Positions 36,199 to 45,008 are shown, counted from the stretch's first letter. The stretch is DNA of 64,000 nt from Aureimonas mangrovi (GCF_014058705.1 NZ_CP059692.1:1369001-1433000); one strand, 5' to 3'. Notes: generated by a model from the sequence alone, not told the origin. Program-made: numbers and translations.

Positions 36199-37415
36199 GC
36201 TGATCGCTCCTGCGCTCCCGGGCCGATGGCGGAGAGGAGGGCGACGCCCTCGCTGCGGGCGTGGCCGACGCCGGTGACGAGTGCCGCGCGCGGCGCGAAG
36301 TCCGCCGCCGCTTCCTCGCCGCCGCCTCCGAACGGAGCGGGCATGATGCCCTTGGAAAGCAGGCCCGCGCCGAGCGCGAGGCCGGCCAGGAAATGTGCCT
36401 CGAAGGCGTGGCCGAGAAGGCTGCCATAGGCGCGCAACGGCGCGCCCGGCACAGCGGAAGCCAACGCGGCGCGCTCGGCCGCGACTAGGGCGCCAAGGCC
36501 CGTGGCGCCTGAGAGAACCAGAAGATCGGCCTGTGCTGCCTCGCTCGCTTCGATCAGACCGGCAATCCGCTTTTCAAGCGCATCGGCGTCGCGCGGCCCG
36601 CGATCGCCGGCGACGTGATCGAGCCTGGCATAACCGGGGGCGGAGCGCGCTGCGGCGTGTTCGGCCGATTCGAGGACGAGGAAGGCGCCGACGCTGCCCG
36701 GTACCAGCGCGCCTGGCTCGCCGCGCGAGAAGACCGGGCGCCAGTCGCCAGGCGAGAGGAAACCGCCGAGCTCGTAGTTGACGAGAAGGTCCAGCCGCTC
36801 GGCCGAGAAGGCGCCGCCGACGAGGCAGACGTCGCTCTGGCCGGCCGCAATCCGTGCGGCCGCCGTCTCGACCGCCGAGATGCCCGCGCCTTCCTCACCC
36901 ATGAAGGTGCGCGAGGAGCCCGTCACCTTGTGGACGATGGAGATGTTGCCGGCCATCAGGTTGGAGAGCTGGGCCAGGAACAGTGTCGGCCGCAGTTCGC
37001 TCGACAGGACCTCGTTCAACAGCGGTCCGCGATCGTCGACGCCGCGCAGACGCTGCATGACGAGAGCATCGACGGCCGGATCGCGTTCGCCGCCGCCGGC
37101 GGCCACGATCATGTCGACGCCGGAGCGCGTCTGCTCGTCGGGCGAAATGCCCGCATCCGCGAGCGCGAGCCCGGCCGCGTAGACGCCGAGCCGCTGCCAG
37201 GTCTCCATCTGGCGCTGATCGCCCTTCTTGGGGATCTGCGCGGACCAGTCGAGCGCGGGCAGGGGATGGACGACGTTGGGCGTGAAACGTTCGGTCTCGA
37301 GCACCGGCTGGATGGCGCGGCCACCCTCCATGAGCGACAGATGCGCCCCGATCCCTTCGCCGAGCGAGCTGACGAGCCCGATCCCGCTGACGAGCACGTC
37401 CCGCGTCATTGGCAA
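36195..37415 (-). CDS. fabF2XL: FabF2XL, ketosynthase homolog without catalytic cysteine (CLF-like)
   Basis: FabF-family protein of 406 residues that keeps the fold but not the active site. The region of the nucleophile reads GSSRTFMGEEGAG (166-178) instead of T-A-C-A-S-G, and the first His motif (N-A-H-G-T-x-T) is not recognisable. A late LLGHAFEAHFLAGLALG segment remains. Such proteins act as chain-length-factor-type partners of an active KS. It sits directly after acpXL (33 bp) and overlaps fabF1XL by 4 bp, matching the order in Rhizobium except that fabZXL is missing before it. Confidence 0.9.
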   Translation of the reverse strand: MPMTRDVLVSGIGLVSSLGEGIGAHLSLMEGGRAIQPVLETERFTPNVVHPLPALDWSAQIPKKGDQRQMETWQRLGVYAAGLALADAGISPDEQTRSGVDMIVAAGGGERDPAVDALVMQRLRGVDDRGPLLNEVLSSELRPTLFLAQLSNLMAGNISIVHKVTGSSRTFMGEEGAGISAVETAAARIAAGQSDVCLVGGAFSAERLDLLVNYELGGFLSPGDWRPVFSRGEPGALVPGSVGAFLVLESAEHAAARSAPGYARLDHVAGDRGPRDADALEKRIAGLIEASEAAQADLLVLSGATGLGALVAAERAALASAVPGAPLRAYGSLLGHAFEAHFLAGLALGAGLLSKGIMPAPFGGGGEEAAADFAPRAALVTGVGHARSEGVALLSAIGPGAQERSA

Positions 37416-37448
37416 TGTTCCCGTCCCGTCACGCGAAAGCCTTCGGCC

Positions 37449-37730
37449 TCAGGCCGACTTGGCTGCGCGCAGTTCGTCGATCTTGGCGACGAGGTTCTTC
37501 ATCACGAAGTATTCCTCGGTGTCGGCCTCGCCGTCATTGACGCGCTGCGTCCACTTCTCGAGCGGGATCTTGATCCCGAATTCCTTGTCGATCGCGAAGA
37601 CGATGTCGAGGAAGTCGAGCGAGTCGATCCCCAGATCGTCGATCGTGTGGCTCTCGGGCGTGATCTGGGCGCGGTCGATCTCGCTCGTTTCGGCAATGAT
37701 GTCGGCGACCCGGTCGAACGTGGAAGACAA
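37449..37730 (-). CDS. acpXL: Acyl carrier protein AcpXL
   Basis: Acyl carrier protein of 93 residues. The phosphopantetheine site is Ser37 in [16 protein letters not shown], and the sequence is very close to the AcpXL type of Rhizobiales ([18 protein letters not shown] start, [14 protein letters not shown] middle). It carries the growing very-long-chain fatty acid for lipid A. The start is a TTG, 5 bp after GAGGGA, and aligns with known AcpXL N-termini, so the non-ATG start is well supported. It is the first gene of the operon and divergent from dusA, with about 160 bp between. Confidence 0.95.
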   Translation of the reverse strand: MSSTFDRVADIIAETSEIDRAQITPESHTIDDLGIDSLDFLDIVFAIDKEFGIKIPLEKWTQRVNDGEADTEEYFVMKNLVAKIDELRAAKSA

Positions 37731-37890
37731 GGCGGTCCCTCGAATGCAAGGTTTGTACGATTTGGCGGGGAGCTATAAGGGCTCGTGCCGACTTTGGAAA
37801 GCTTTGCAAGAGTGACGAAACGGAGGCGCCACCGCTCGCCTCGTGTCGAATGATTGGCGAAGCGCCTGCTTTCCGCGCTATAGGGCGGCC

Positions 37891-38886
37891 ATGATGCAAA
37901 AACGCCAGCCTGCGCGCGCTCCGGTCTTCGCCGTAGCGCCGATGATCGATTGGACGGATCGTCACTGCCGCTACCTGCACCGGCAGCTCAGCGCGCGTGC
38001 CCGGCTGTTTACGGAAATGGTGGTCGATCAGGCGATTCTCCACGGCGAACGCGACCGCCTTCTCGGCTTCGCCTCGCAGGAGCATCCGGTCGTTCTCCAG
38101 ATCGGCGGATCGGACCCGCAGCGCCTCGCGGAAGCGGCGGCGATCGGCGAGGCCTTCGGCTACGACGAAATCAACCTCAATGTCGGCTGCCCGTCCGACC
38201 GCGTCCAGTCCGGAGCTTTCGGCGCCTGCCTGATGCTGACGCCCGATCTTGTCGGGCGGTGCGTGGCGGCCATGCGCGCCGCGGTCTCCATCCCCGTCAC
38301 GGTCAAGTGCCGGATCGGCGTCGACGACCAGGATCCGGGCCCTGCGCTCGACATGCTGGCCGACCATGTGGTGGAAGCGGGGGCCGACGGCATCTGGGTT
38401 CATGCGCGCAAGGCGTGGCTGAAGGGGCTCTCGCCGAAGGAAAATCGGGAGATCCCGCCGCTCGACTACGGCCGCGTTCTCGCGCTGAAGGCTCGGATGC
38501 CGGAGGTCTTCATCGGACTCAATGGCGGGTTGGGGAGCGTGGAGGCTGCACGGCCCTTCCTCGAACATCTTGACGGGGTGATGCTCGGGCGCGCCGCCTA
38601 CGGCCAGCCGGGCGATCTCCTGAATGTCGATCCGCTCTATCGCGAAGCGCCGCGCCACGATCTTCACGGCGTCGTCGCGGCGATGGCCGACTATGCGCGA
38701 GATCATATCGAGGCGGGAGGGCGCCTCATCCATGTCACGCGGCATATGACGGGGCTCTTCACAGGGCGCCCCGGTGCGCGGCGGTGGCGCCAGATGCTCT
38801 CGGAGGGGGCGACGCGTCCCGGCGCCACGGCCGATCTGATCCTCGAAGCCTATGCCTGCGTGGAGCCAACGGCCGACGCCGCATGA
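37891..38886 (+). CDS. dusA: tRNA-dihydrouridine(20/20a) synthase DusA
   Basis: FMN-dependent tRNA dihydrouridine synthase of 331 residues. The N-terminal VAPMIDWTDRHCR, EMVVDQAI and the catalytic-cysteine motif NVGCPSDRVQSGAFGACLM are those of DusA rather than DusB or DusC. GLNGGLGS and GVMLGRAAYGQP form the phosphate-binding end of the TIM barrel. It reduces U20/U20a of tRNA with NADPH. The start is one of two adjacent ATGs (37891 or 37894); in-frame codons back to 37843 are less likely. It is divergent from acpXL, and the downstream exporter gene begins 25 bp after the stop. Confidence 0.93.
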   Translation: MMQKRQPARAPVFAVAPMIDWTDRHCRYLHRQLSARARLFTEMVVDQAILHGERDRLLGFASQEHPVVLQIGGSDPQRLAEAAAIGEAFGYDEINLNVGCPSDRVQSGAFGACLMLTPDLVGRCVAAMRAAVSIPVTVKCRIGVDDQDPGPALDMLADHVVEAGADGIWVHARKAWLKGLSPKENREIPPLDYGRVLALKARMPEVFIGLNGGLGSVEAARPFLEHLDGVMLGRAAYGQPGDLLNVDPLYREAPRHDLHGVVAAMADYARDHIEAGGRLIHVTRHMTGLFTGRPGARRWRQMLSEGATRPGATADLILEAYACVEPTADAA

Positions 38887-38911
38887 TCCGTACCCCGAAA
38901 GCCTCTCCCTC

Positions 38912-39733
38912 ATGACGCTCGACGCATCGTCCATCCTGTGGCTCGCCGCGATCCTGATCGTGGCCAGCCTCGTCGCCGGCTTCCTCGCCGGCCTCTTCGG
39001 CATCGGAGGCGGGGCCGTCACCGTGCCCGTCCTGTTCTCGGCCTTTAACGCCTTCGGCGTCGACCAGAGCCTGACGATGCACATGGCCGTCGGTACGTCG
39101 CTAGCGCTCATCATTCCCACCTCCATCCGCTCGCTGTTCGCGCATATGAGGAAGGGAGCGGTGGACAGGACCCTGCTGCGGCAATGGTTGATCGCGGTGC
39201 CGCTTGGCGCCGTCGCCGGCGGGTTCCTCGCTGCGATCCTTTCCTCCGAGGGGCTGCGCGGTGTCTTCGCGGTGATCGCTTTCGTCCTTGGCATCCGCAT
39301 GGCGATCGGCAGGTTGCCGTTCAAGCTGGGGGACGACCTGCCGGGCCGCCTCGGGCGCAGCATCGCCGGCTTCATCATCGGCGCGATCTCGGCCATAATG
39401 GGGATCGGCGGCGGCGTTCTCAACAACACCTTCATGACGCTCTACGGCCGCCCGATCCATCAGGCGGTCGCGACATCGGCGGGGGTCGGCCTGTTGATCG
39501 CGCTGCCGGGCGTGATCCCCTATGTCGGTTCCGGCTGGGGCGAGGCGGGGCTGCCACCCTTCAGCCTCGGTTATGTCAATCTCGTCGCGCTCGCCGTCCT
39601 CATCCCGTTGTCGATGCTGGCGGTCCCGTGGGGCACGACGCTCGCGCATAGGCTGACGCAGCGCCAATTGCAGATCGGCTTTGCGATCTTCCTGTTCTCG
39701 GTCTCGGCGCGTTTTGCCTGGAGCCTGCTGTAG
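38912..39733 (+). CDS. TauE/SafE-family membrane exporter
   Basis: Membrane protein of 273 residues with about eight hydrophobic segments and the duplicated TauE/SafE signature. AGFLAGLFGIGGGAVTVPVL lies in the first half, and GAISAIMGIGGGVLNNTFM in the second. Members export sulfite, sulfoacetate or other organic anions, or act as permeases of unknown substrate. The start is placed at the ATG giving MTLDASSILW, since 20 upstream in-frame residues are polar and overlap the dusA end. It is probably cotranscribed with dusA but functionally unrelated. The stop faces the convergent aspartic protease gene 3 bp away. Confidence 0.87.
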   Translation: MTLDASSILWLAAILIVASLVAGFLAGLFGIGGGAVTVPVLFSAFNAFGVDQSLTMHMAVGTSLALIIPTSIRSLFAHMRKGAVDRTLLRQWLIAVPLGAVAGGFLAAILSSEGLRGVFAVIAFVLGIRMAIGRLPFKLGDDLPGRLGRSIAGFIIGAISAIMGIGGGVLNNTFMTLYGRPIHQAVATSAGVGLLIALPGVIPYVGSGWGEAGLPPFSLGYVNLVALAVLIPLSMLAVPWGTTLAHRLTQRQLQIGFAIFLFSVSARFAWSLL

Positions 39734-39736
39734 CGC

Positions 39737-40435
39737 TCAGTCGCGCAGGACGAGCCGGTCGCCGCGAAAGTCGACCGAGGAGAGCGTTCCGAGGAAACTC
39801 ATGCCGAGCAGCGCGAAGCCCGGGCCGCCGCCCTGTGTAACGACAGCCTCGACATTGCGGCGCTCGATGTCTCCGACGCGAAGCGTGTCGATTCGCACCG
39901 ATGCGGCATCCGCCACGCCGTTGGCGGTCATGATGCGGGTCCCATAGCGCAGCGTGCTGGTGTCGATGCCGATGGCCGCGGCCGTCTCTGGATCGATCGC
40001 GACGATGCTCGCGCCGGTGTCGACCAGCATCGGCCCCCGCTCGCCGTTCAACTCGGCATCGAGGTTGAAGTGATTGTCGCGACCGCGCATCACCATGACC
40101 TCGCCTGCGTCGGTGACGATGGCGCTGCCGGGTAGAAGCACGGCCCGGATGCGCTGGCCGGCGATGCGAAAATCGTCTGCGAAGGCGTAGGCCGCGATCA
40201 GCGCCAGGAAGACGAGACCCCAGATGCCGGCCTGTACCAGAGCGCGACCCGGCCTCGCACGCGCCGCGAAGAGCGTCGTCGTGCCGATGACGAGCCCGAG
40301 CGTTCCAAGGAAGACGAGGCGGACGAAATCGTCGTCGTCCATGCCTCCCACGCTGCCGCCGGCCAGACTGACAAGCAGGACGAAGCCGCCGATGATGGCG
40401 GCGAGGACGAGGAGGATGAGGAGGTTCGTGTTCAT
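39737..40435 (-). CDS. Membrane-anchored retroviral-type aspartic protease (clan AA, TIGR02281-like)
   Basis: Protein of 232 residues: three hydrophobic segments in the first about 115 residues, then a periplasmic domain with the aspartic protease motif LVDTGASIVAID (D-T-G-A) and a second flap-like strand FALLGMSFLGTLSSV. The single D-T-G-A means it would act as a homodimer like retropepsin. Alphaproteobacteria commonly encode this family next to a DUF1289 gene, and here the DUF1289 gene overlaps the start by 4 bp. Substrates are unknown. The ATG at 40435 gives a natural membrane-anchored N-terminus (MNTNLLILLVLAA). Confidence 0.9.
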   Translation of the reverse strand: MNTNLLILLVLAAIIGGFVLLVSLAGGSVGGMDDDDFVRLVFLGTLGLVIGTTTLFAARARPGRALVQAGIWGLVFLALIAAYAFADDFRIAGQRIRAVLLPGSAIVTDAGEVMVMRGRDNHFNLDAELNGERGPMLVDTGASIVAIDPETAAAIGIDTSTLRYGTRIMTANGVADAASVRIDTLRVGDIERRNVEAVVTQGGGPGFALLGMSFLGTLSSVDFRGDRLVLRD

Positions 40436-40692
40436 CGGGCGCCCACAGGCTTCTTCGCGAAAGCGTCCGCCATCCGCGCGGGGAGGGCGGCCATTACCGC
40501 GCGCCGCCCCTTTTCGCCCATCGCCACCCAATTCGCGATTTCCTCGCCGCTGCGCCCGCAGCCGATGCAAATGCCGGACGCGGGATCGAGATGGCAGACG
40601 AGGATGCAGGGGCTTTCGATGGGGCACCTTCGCGTTCGTCGTGTCCGGCGTGTTGGCGCGAGATAGGTGCGGCGCCGTTGGCCGGCAAGCAC
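40432..40692 (-). CDS. DUF1289 small cysteine protein
   Basis: Protein of up to 86 residues with the DUF1289 pattern S-P-C-I-x-V-C-x-L-D-P-x-x-G-x-C-x-G-C-x-R-x-x-x-E-I-x-x-W. Four cysteines at about 29, 33, 42 and 45 look like a zinc or Fe-S site. The only start available is a GTG at 40692, and the first about 20 residues are Arg-rich and unlike the family, so the true start is uncertain. It overlaps the aspartic protease gene by 4 bp and begins 7 bp after the histidine kinase stop. Function of the family is unknown. Confidence 0.8.
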   Translation of the reverse strand: MLAGQRRRTYLAPTRRTRRTRRCPIESPCILVCHLDPASGICIGCGRSGEEIANWVAMGEKGRRAVMAALPARMADAFAKKPVGAR

Positions 40693-40699
40693 GCAGGGC

Positions 40700-42202
40700 T
40701 CAGAGATAGTCCGTCATCGCCGGCATGACCTCGAGCACCCGCGAATGCGGGAAGATCGCCAGCGCCTCGGTGCCTCTGCCGGCCTCCGAATCGAGCCGCA
40801 GTTCGCCGCCGTGCAGATGGACGAGCGCCTGGACGATCGGCAGGCCGAGGCCGCTGCCCTGCTCGGCGCTCTTGATGGCGGTGGAGCCCTGTCCGAAGGA
40901 GGAGAGCACGAGCGGGATCTCGTCGGCGGGAATGCCCGGTCCCTGGTCGGCGACGGAAACGTACTGTCCGCCGCCCGCGGTCCAGCCGACGCGCACGACG
41001 ATCTCGCTGCCGGCTGGCGCGAATTTCACGGCGTTGGACAGGAGGTTCAGGACCACCTGCCGCAGCGCGCGCGGATCGCCCCACAGGAGCGGCAGGCCCC
41101 TCTCCAGCTTCGTGACGATGGTGATGCTCTTCGCCTGCGCCTTCAGGCCGAGATAGGAGCGGCAGTCGGCGGCGATGGCGACGAGGTTCACCGCCTCCTC
41201 GTTCAGGACGTAGCGGCCGGCCTCCACGCGTGAGAGGTCGAGGATTTCGTTGATGAGATCGAGGAGATGGCGGCCCGAGGCGTGGATGTCGCCGACATAT
41301 TCGCGGTAGGTCGGATTGCCGACGGGGCCGAGGATTTCCTTGGTGATGACCTCCGAGAAGCCGAGGATGGCGTTGAGCGGGGTGCGCAGCTCGTGGCTCA
41401 TCGTCGCGAGGAAGCGGGACTTGGCGTGGTTGGCGTCCTCGGCGCGCCGCCGCGCCTCGTCTGAGGCGATGCGTGCCTCTTCGAGTTCGGCGACCAGCGC
41501 ATCCTTCTCGACGCGATGGTTGAAGCGCTCGCGCGCGCCGGCCCTCAGGCGATCGGCGACGATGGCAAAGAGCGGCACCGCGCCGGCCGGGATGAGAAGC
41601 GCCGAGGCTAATGCGGCATCAGGGGCCTGCGTCGCCCGCAATGCGAGGATCAGGGCGGCGGGCAGGAAGGTGAGAAGCACCGTATGGCGCAGCGAAGAGC
41701 CGAGTGTCGCCACGATCGCCAGACCGACGAGAAGGACCGCGACCTGCAGCATGTCGAAGGCGGCCGGGTCGCATGAAGTACACCCGAGCGCGGCGAAGCC
41801 CGCCCATGACAGGCCGGCCAGCGCGTGGGCGCAGCAGAAGAGGCGCGTCCACCGCTCGGCGCGTAAGCCGTTGCGATCCTCGACGCGCAGGCGCGCAGCG
41901 AGATAGGCAAGGGCGGCGAGCGAGACGGCGCCGCTGAGCGACCAGAGGGCCGCCGTCGTCCAGTCGAGGAAGGCGGCGAGCCCGCTCGCGGCAAGAAGGA
42001 GATGAAGCGCCATCACCCCGACACCCGAGCGGATCGCGATCGCGTGCCGCAGGAGCAGCGAGCGCTCGACCTGCGAGGCGAGCGGGTGCCCCCAGACCAG
42101 CCGCTCGCGCACACGCTTCAGGACGCCGGCCACCTCGCTGCCCTCGTCGTGGCCAACGGTGCTGTCATATCGCCGGGTCTGGGATGGGGCGAGCGCGGAC
42201 AT
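40700..42202 (-). CDS. Membrane-bound sensor histidine kinase
   Basis: Histidine kinase of 500 residues. About six membrane helices occupy residues 55-215, followed by a coiled-coil linker (225-262). The H-box is FLATMSHELRTPLNAILGFSEVI with phospho-acceptor His270, and an HATPase domain follows (N-box QVVLNLLSNAVKF, G1 DQGPGIP, G2 GSGLGLPIV). The H-box resembles PleC/PdhS kinases of alphaproteobacteria, but there is no PAS domain. The start was set at MSALAPSQ; an ATG at 42256 would add 18 residues that look non-coding. No cognate regulator gene is next to it. Confidence 0.88.
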   Translation of the reverse strand: MSALAPSQTRRYDSTVGHDEGSEVAGVLKRVRERLVWGHPLASQVERSLLLRHAIAIRSGVGVMALHLLLAASGLAAFLDWTTAALWSLSGAVSLAALAYLAARLRVEDRNGLRAERWTRLFCCAHALAGLSWAGFAALGCTSCDPAAFDMLQVAVLLVGLAIVATLGSSLRHTVLLTFLPAALILALRATQAPDAALASALLIPAGAVPLFAIVADRLRAGARERFNHRVEKDALVAELEEARIASDEARRRAEDANHAKSRFLATMSHELRTPLNAILGFSEVITKEILGPVGNPTYREYVGDIHASGRHLLDLINEILDLSRVEAGRYVLNEEAVNLVAIAADCRSYLGLKAQAKSITIVTKLERGLPLLWGDPRALRQVVLNLLSNAVKFAPAGSEIVVRVGWTAGGGQYVSVADQGPGIPADEIPLVLSSFGQGSTAIKSAEQGSGLGLPIVQALVHLHGGELRLDSEAGRGTEALAIFPHSRVLEVMPAMTDYL

Positions 42203-42358
42203 GGCGAAAGGCTGGAACTCCGAACAAGCCAGACAAGCGGATGGCCTGCCGATCATCTTGCCGAAAGTTTAAGAATTTGCCTTAAGAAAAGGCGAAACAG
42301 GTGAGGCGCGACGACTTCATCCAAAATCTCTGCTCAGCAGCGGGAGGGCGTTGATACG

Positions 42359-42973
42359 ATGAAGCTTTTCGATGGAGGGCGCGCTCCCAATCCGCGCCGC
42401 GTCCGCATCTTCATGGCCGAGAAGGGTATCACGCTGGACATAGTGCCGGTGGATATGGGAGCGCTCGGCCACCGCCAGCCGGAGATCGCCGATCGCAATC
42501 CCCTGAGACGCCTTCCCGTGCTCGAGCTCGACGACGGGCGCGTCATCACAGAGAGCGTCGCGATCTGCCGCTATCTGGAGGAGACGCTCGCCCCCGAACC
42601 ATCGCTCTTCGGCAACGATGCCTTCGCCCGCGCGAGGGTGGAGGAGTGGAACCGGCGTCTGGAACTCAATTTCTATGCCGCCGTCGCCGCCGCCTTCCGC
42701 CATATCCATCCGGCGATGGCCGAGTGGGAGGTGCCGCAGCTGCCCGAATGGGGCGAGGCGAACAAGCCGAAGGCGCTCGACTTCCTGCGCATGCTCGACG
42801 CGCATCTTGTGGACAAGCCCTTCGTTGCGGGAGAGGCGTTCTCGATCGCCGACATCACCGGTCTTGTCGCGCTCGACTTCACGAAGCTCGCGAAAATCGC
42901 AGTGCCCGAAGAACTGACCAACGTCCGGCGCTGGCACGCGGATCTTGCCGCCCGAGAGAGCGCGAAGGCTTGA
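42359..42973 (+). CDS. Glutathione S-transferase
   Basis: Cytosolic GST of 204 residues. The N-terminal thioredoxin-like domain has the GSH-binding L-P-V-L-E-L and D-G-R-V-I-T-E-S-V-A-I segments, the latter carrying the Glu-Ser pair that binds the gamma-glutamyl group. The C-terminal helical domain contains FSIADITGLVALDF, the N-capping motif of GST helix 6. The catalytic Ser/Tyr position near residue 7-12 (GGRAPNPRR) is not clear-cut, so class cannot be named. The stop overlaps the start of the following UDG-family gene, so the two are translated together. Confidence 0.9.
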   Translation: MKLFDGGRAPNPRRVRIFMAEKGITLDIVPVDMGALGHRQPEIADRNPLRRLPVLELDDGRVITESVAICRYLEETLAPEPSLFGNDAFARARVEEWNRRLELNFYAAVAAAFRHIHPAMAEWEVPQLPEWGEANKPKALDFLRMLDAHLVDKPFVAGEAFSIADITGLVALDFTKLAKIAVPEELTNVRRWHADLAARESAKA

Positions 42974-43602
42974 GCGAGGCCCCCGATCCCGCGGCGTTGG
43001 GGAAGACGATCCGCGCCTGCCGCATTTGCCGGGACGATCCACTGGGCGCGCCGCTGCCGGTGCCACCCAATCCGATCCTGACCCTATCCTCCACCGCGCG
43101 CCTCTGCATCGCGGGGCAGGCGCCCGGCAATCTCGCCGACAAGGCCGGGCGGCCTTTCAGCGACCCGTCCGGCGTGCGGTTGCGGGACTGGATGGGGGTC
43201 GGGCCGGAAACCTTCTACGACGCATCGCGCGTGTGCGTCGTGCCGATGGGGTTCTGCTTTCCGGGCTACGACAAGGCTGGCTACGACCTGCCGCCGCGCC
43301 GCGAATGCCGGGCCCGCTGGCATGACGAGGTCTTTGCGGCGATGCCGCAGGTCGAGTTGGTTCTGGCCATCGGCCTCTATGCGCAGGACTGGCATATCCC
43401 GCGTGTCGCGGGCCAGCGGCGATCGGTGACGGGGACCGTCGCGGACTGGCGGGCGATCCTGGAGGGCCGGGGGCGGCACGCGCCTGTCCTGCCGTTGCCG
43501 CACCCCTCCTGGCGCAACAACGCCTGGATCAAGCGCAATCCTTGGTTCTCCGAGGAACTCCTGCCGGAACTCAAGAAACGGGTCGCGACACTGGTTCGGT
43601 AA
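42970..43602 (+). CDS. Uracil-DNA glycosylase superfamily protein
   Basis: Protein of 210 residues of the UDG superfamily (COG1573-like). The motif A region is GQAPGNLADKAGRPFSDPSG, with a bulky Asn-Leu-Ala in place of the family-4 E-x-x-x-D, and motif B is LPHPSWRNNAWI. Only one N-terminal Cys pair (CRICRD) is seen, so a family-4 iron-sulfur cluster is unlikely. It may excise damaged bases or have another role. The start is a TTG that overlaps the GST stop (T-T-G-A); no ATG is available at a sensible place. Confidence 0.85.
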   Translation: MSEAPDPAALGKTIRACRICRDDPLGAPLPVPPNPILTLSSTARLCIAGQAPGNLADKAGRPFSDPSGVRLRDWMGVGPETFYDASRVCVVPMGFCFPGYDKAGYDLPPRRECRARWHDEVFAAMPQVELVLAIGLYAQDWHIPRVAGQRRSVTGTVADWRAILEGRGRHAPVLPLPHPSWRNNAWIKRNPWFSEELLPELKKRVATLVR

Positions 43603-43652
43603 GCACGCGCATCCGTGCTATGGCATTGCCGGGCAACAACCGGAGGATATGG

Positions 43653-44138
43653 GTGGACAGGCTCGACAAGAAGATCCTGAGGCTTCTTCAGGAGGACGCG
43701 ACGCTCGCCGTCGCGGACATCGCCAAGCGCGTCGGTCTTTCCACGACGCCGTGCTGGCGCCGCATCCAGAAGCTCGAGGAGGAGGGCGTCATCAAGCGGC
43801 GTGTCGCCATCCTCGACCCGGTGAAGGTCAATGCCCGCGTCACGGTCTTCGTGTCGATCCGGGTCGCCGCTCACTCGGCCGAGTGGCTGCGCCGCTTCTC
43901 GGAGGTGGTCGGAGACTTCCCGGAGGTGGTCGAGTTCTACCGGATGAGCGGCGATGTCGACTACCTCCTGCGGGTCGTCGTGCCGGACATCGCAGCCTAC
44001 GACGCCTTCTACCAGCGGCTGATCGCCAAGATCGAAATCCGCGACGTCTCCTCCTCCTTCGCGATGGAGCAGATCAAGTACACGACGCAGATGCCGCTCG
44101 ACTATCTCGTGCTCGACAAGGACGGCCGCGAAAGTTGA
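43653..44138 (+). CDS. Lrp/AsnC-family transcriptional regulator
   Basis: Regulator of 161 residues: an N-terminal winged helix-turn-helix (LDKKILRLLQEDATLAVADIAKRVGLSTTPCWRR...) and a C-terminal RAM ligand-binding domain with FYRMSGDVDYLLRVVVPDI. The T-P-C-W-R-R recognition helix is the common one in alphaproteobacterial AsnC proteins. It should sense an amino acid and act as dimers or octamers. The start is the GTG at 43653, six bases after GGAGGA, and gives the typical V/M-D-R-L-D-K-K N-terminus; an ATG at 43620 lacks a site. An amino-acid importer operon lies convergently downstream and is a possible target. Confidence 0.92.
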   Translation: MDRLDKKILRLLQEDATLAVADIAKRVGLSTTPCWRRIQKLEEEGVIKRRVAILDPVKVNARVTVFVSIRVAAHSAEWLRRFSEVVGDFPEVVEFYRMSGDVDYLLRVVVPDIAAYDAFYQRLIAKIEIRDVSSSFAMEQIKYTTQMPLDYLVLDKDGRES

Positions 44139-44153
44139 ATTGACGTTGCGGAA

Positions 44154-44188
44154 GAATCGGTTGCGGCCTGCGGCTCGCGAACCGATTC
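44154..44188. terminator. Hairpin between convergent Lrp and permease genes
   Basis: Nine-base inverted repeat GAATCGGTT (44154-44162) and AACCGATTC (44180-44188), extended by GCG/CGC inside. No long T run follows, so it may be a weak bidirectional terminator. Confidence 0.45.
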
Positions 44189-44207
44189 CGCCGCTTCATG
44201 CGATGAT

Positions 44208-45008
44208 TCAGCGCTGGGTATGGCGGGTTATGCGGCGCTCGACGAAGTTCGTCGCGTGGCGCAGCGTCTCGACGAGCGCCAGGTACAGGATCGCCGCCCA
44301 GAGATAGGTCTGGAAGTCGAAGGTCCGACCGAAGGCGCGGCGCGTCTCTCCCATGAGGTCGAAGACGGTGATGATCGCGACGATTGCCGACGCCTTCACC
44401 AGGAGGATGATCTCGTTGGCGTAGGGGCGCAGCGCCACGATCATCGCCTGCGGGAAGACGATGCGCGCCAGGATCACGGGCGTCGGGAGCCCGAGCGAGC
44501 GCCCGCCCTCCCACTGGCCGCGCGGAACGCTTTCGACCGCGCCGCGCAGGATCTCGGCCTGGTAGGCCGCGGTGTTGAGCGAAATGGCGAAGATCGCGCA
44601 GTACCAGGCTTCGCGGAAGAACCACCACAAATTCACCGCCTCGAACGCGGCGCGGAACGAACCGAAGCCGTAATAGACGAGGAAGATCTGCGCGATCAGC
44701 GGGGTGCCGCGAAAGAAGCTCACATAGGCGAAGCTCGTGCCGCGCGCGATCGGGTTGGATGATCTGCGGCCGATGGCGATCGGCACCGACAGGAGCGCCC
44801 CCAGCGCGAAGGAGATGGCGACCAGCGACACGGTCGTCCACAGGCCGGAGAGGTAGACGGGCGTATAGCGCGCCATCAACGCCGCATCCCAGCGCGAAAG
44901 GAGATAGGCGGCGAGCGCGACGGCGCAGAGCGCCCAGAAGCCAAGAAAGATCAGGCCGGCAGGGCCCGGGCGCGCCTGTGCCGTGGCGGGCGGGGGGAGG
45001 GTGCTCAT
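44208..45008 (-). CDS. Polar amino-acid ABC permease (HisM/GlnP type)
   Basis: Permease of 266 residues of the HisMQ group with an N-terminal Pro-rich cytoplasmic stretch and five to six membrane segments. The family motifs SFFRGTPLIAQIFLVYYG (about 108-125) and AYQAEILRGAVESVPRGQWEGGRSLGL (about 157-183, containing the EAA loop) are clear. It pairs with the permease gene just upstream, which it overlaps by 4 bp, and with the binding protein at 45790-46563. The ATPase gene usual at the end of such operons is absent; the Lrp gene follows convergently instead. Confidence 0.92.
   Translation of the reverse strand: MSTLPPPATAQARPGPAGLIFLGFWALCAVALAAYLLSRWDAALMARYTPVYLSGLWTTVSLVAISFALGALLSVPIAIGRRSSNPIARGTSFAYVSFFRGTPLIAQIFLVYYGFGSFRAAFEAVNLWWFFREAWYCAIFAISLNTAAYQAEILRGAVESVPRGQWEGGRSLGLPTPVILARIVFPQAMIVALRPYANEIILLVKASAIVAIITVFDLMGETRRAFGRTFDFQTYLWAAILYLALVETLRHATNFVERRITRHTQR

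Noticed and set aside
37534-39435. 633-codon open frame on the minus strand
   Set aside because: Runs antisense through dusA and the TauE-type gene, both recognisable; its other part overlaps acpXL in a wrong frame.
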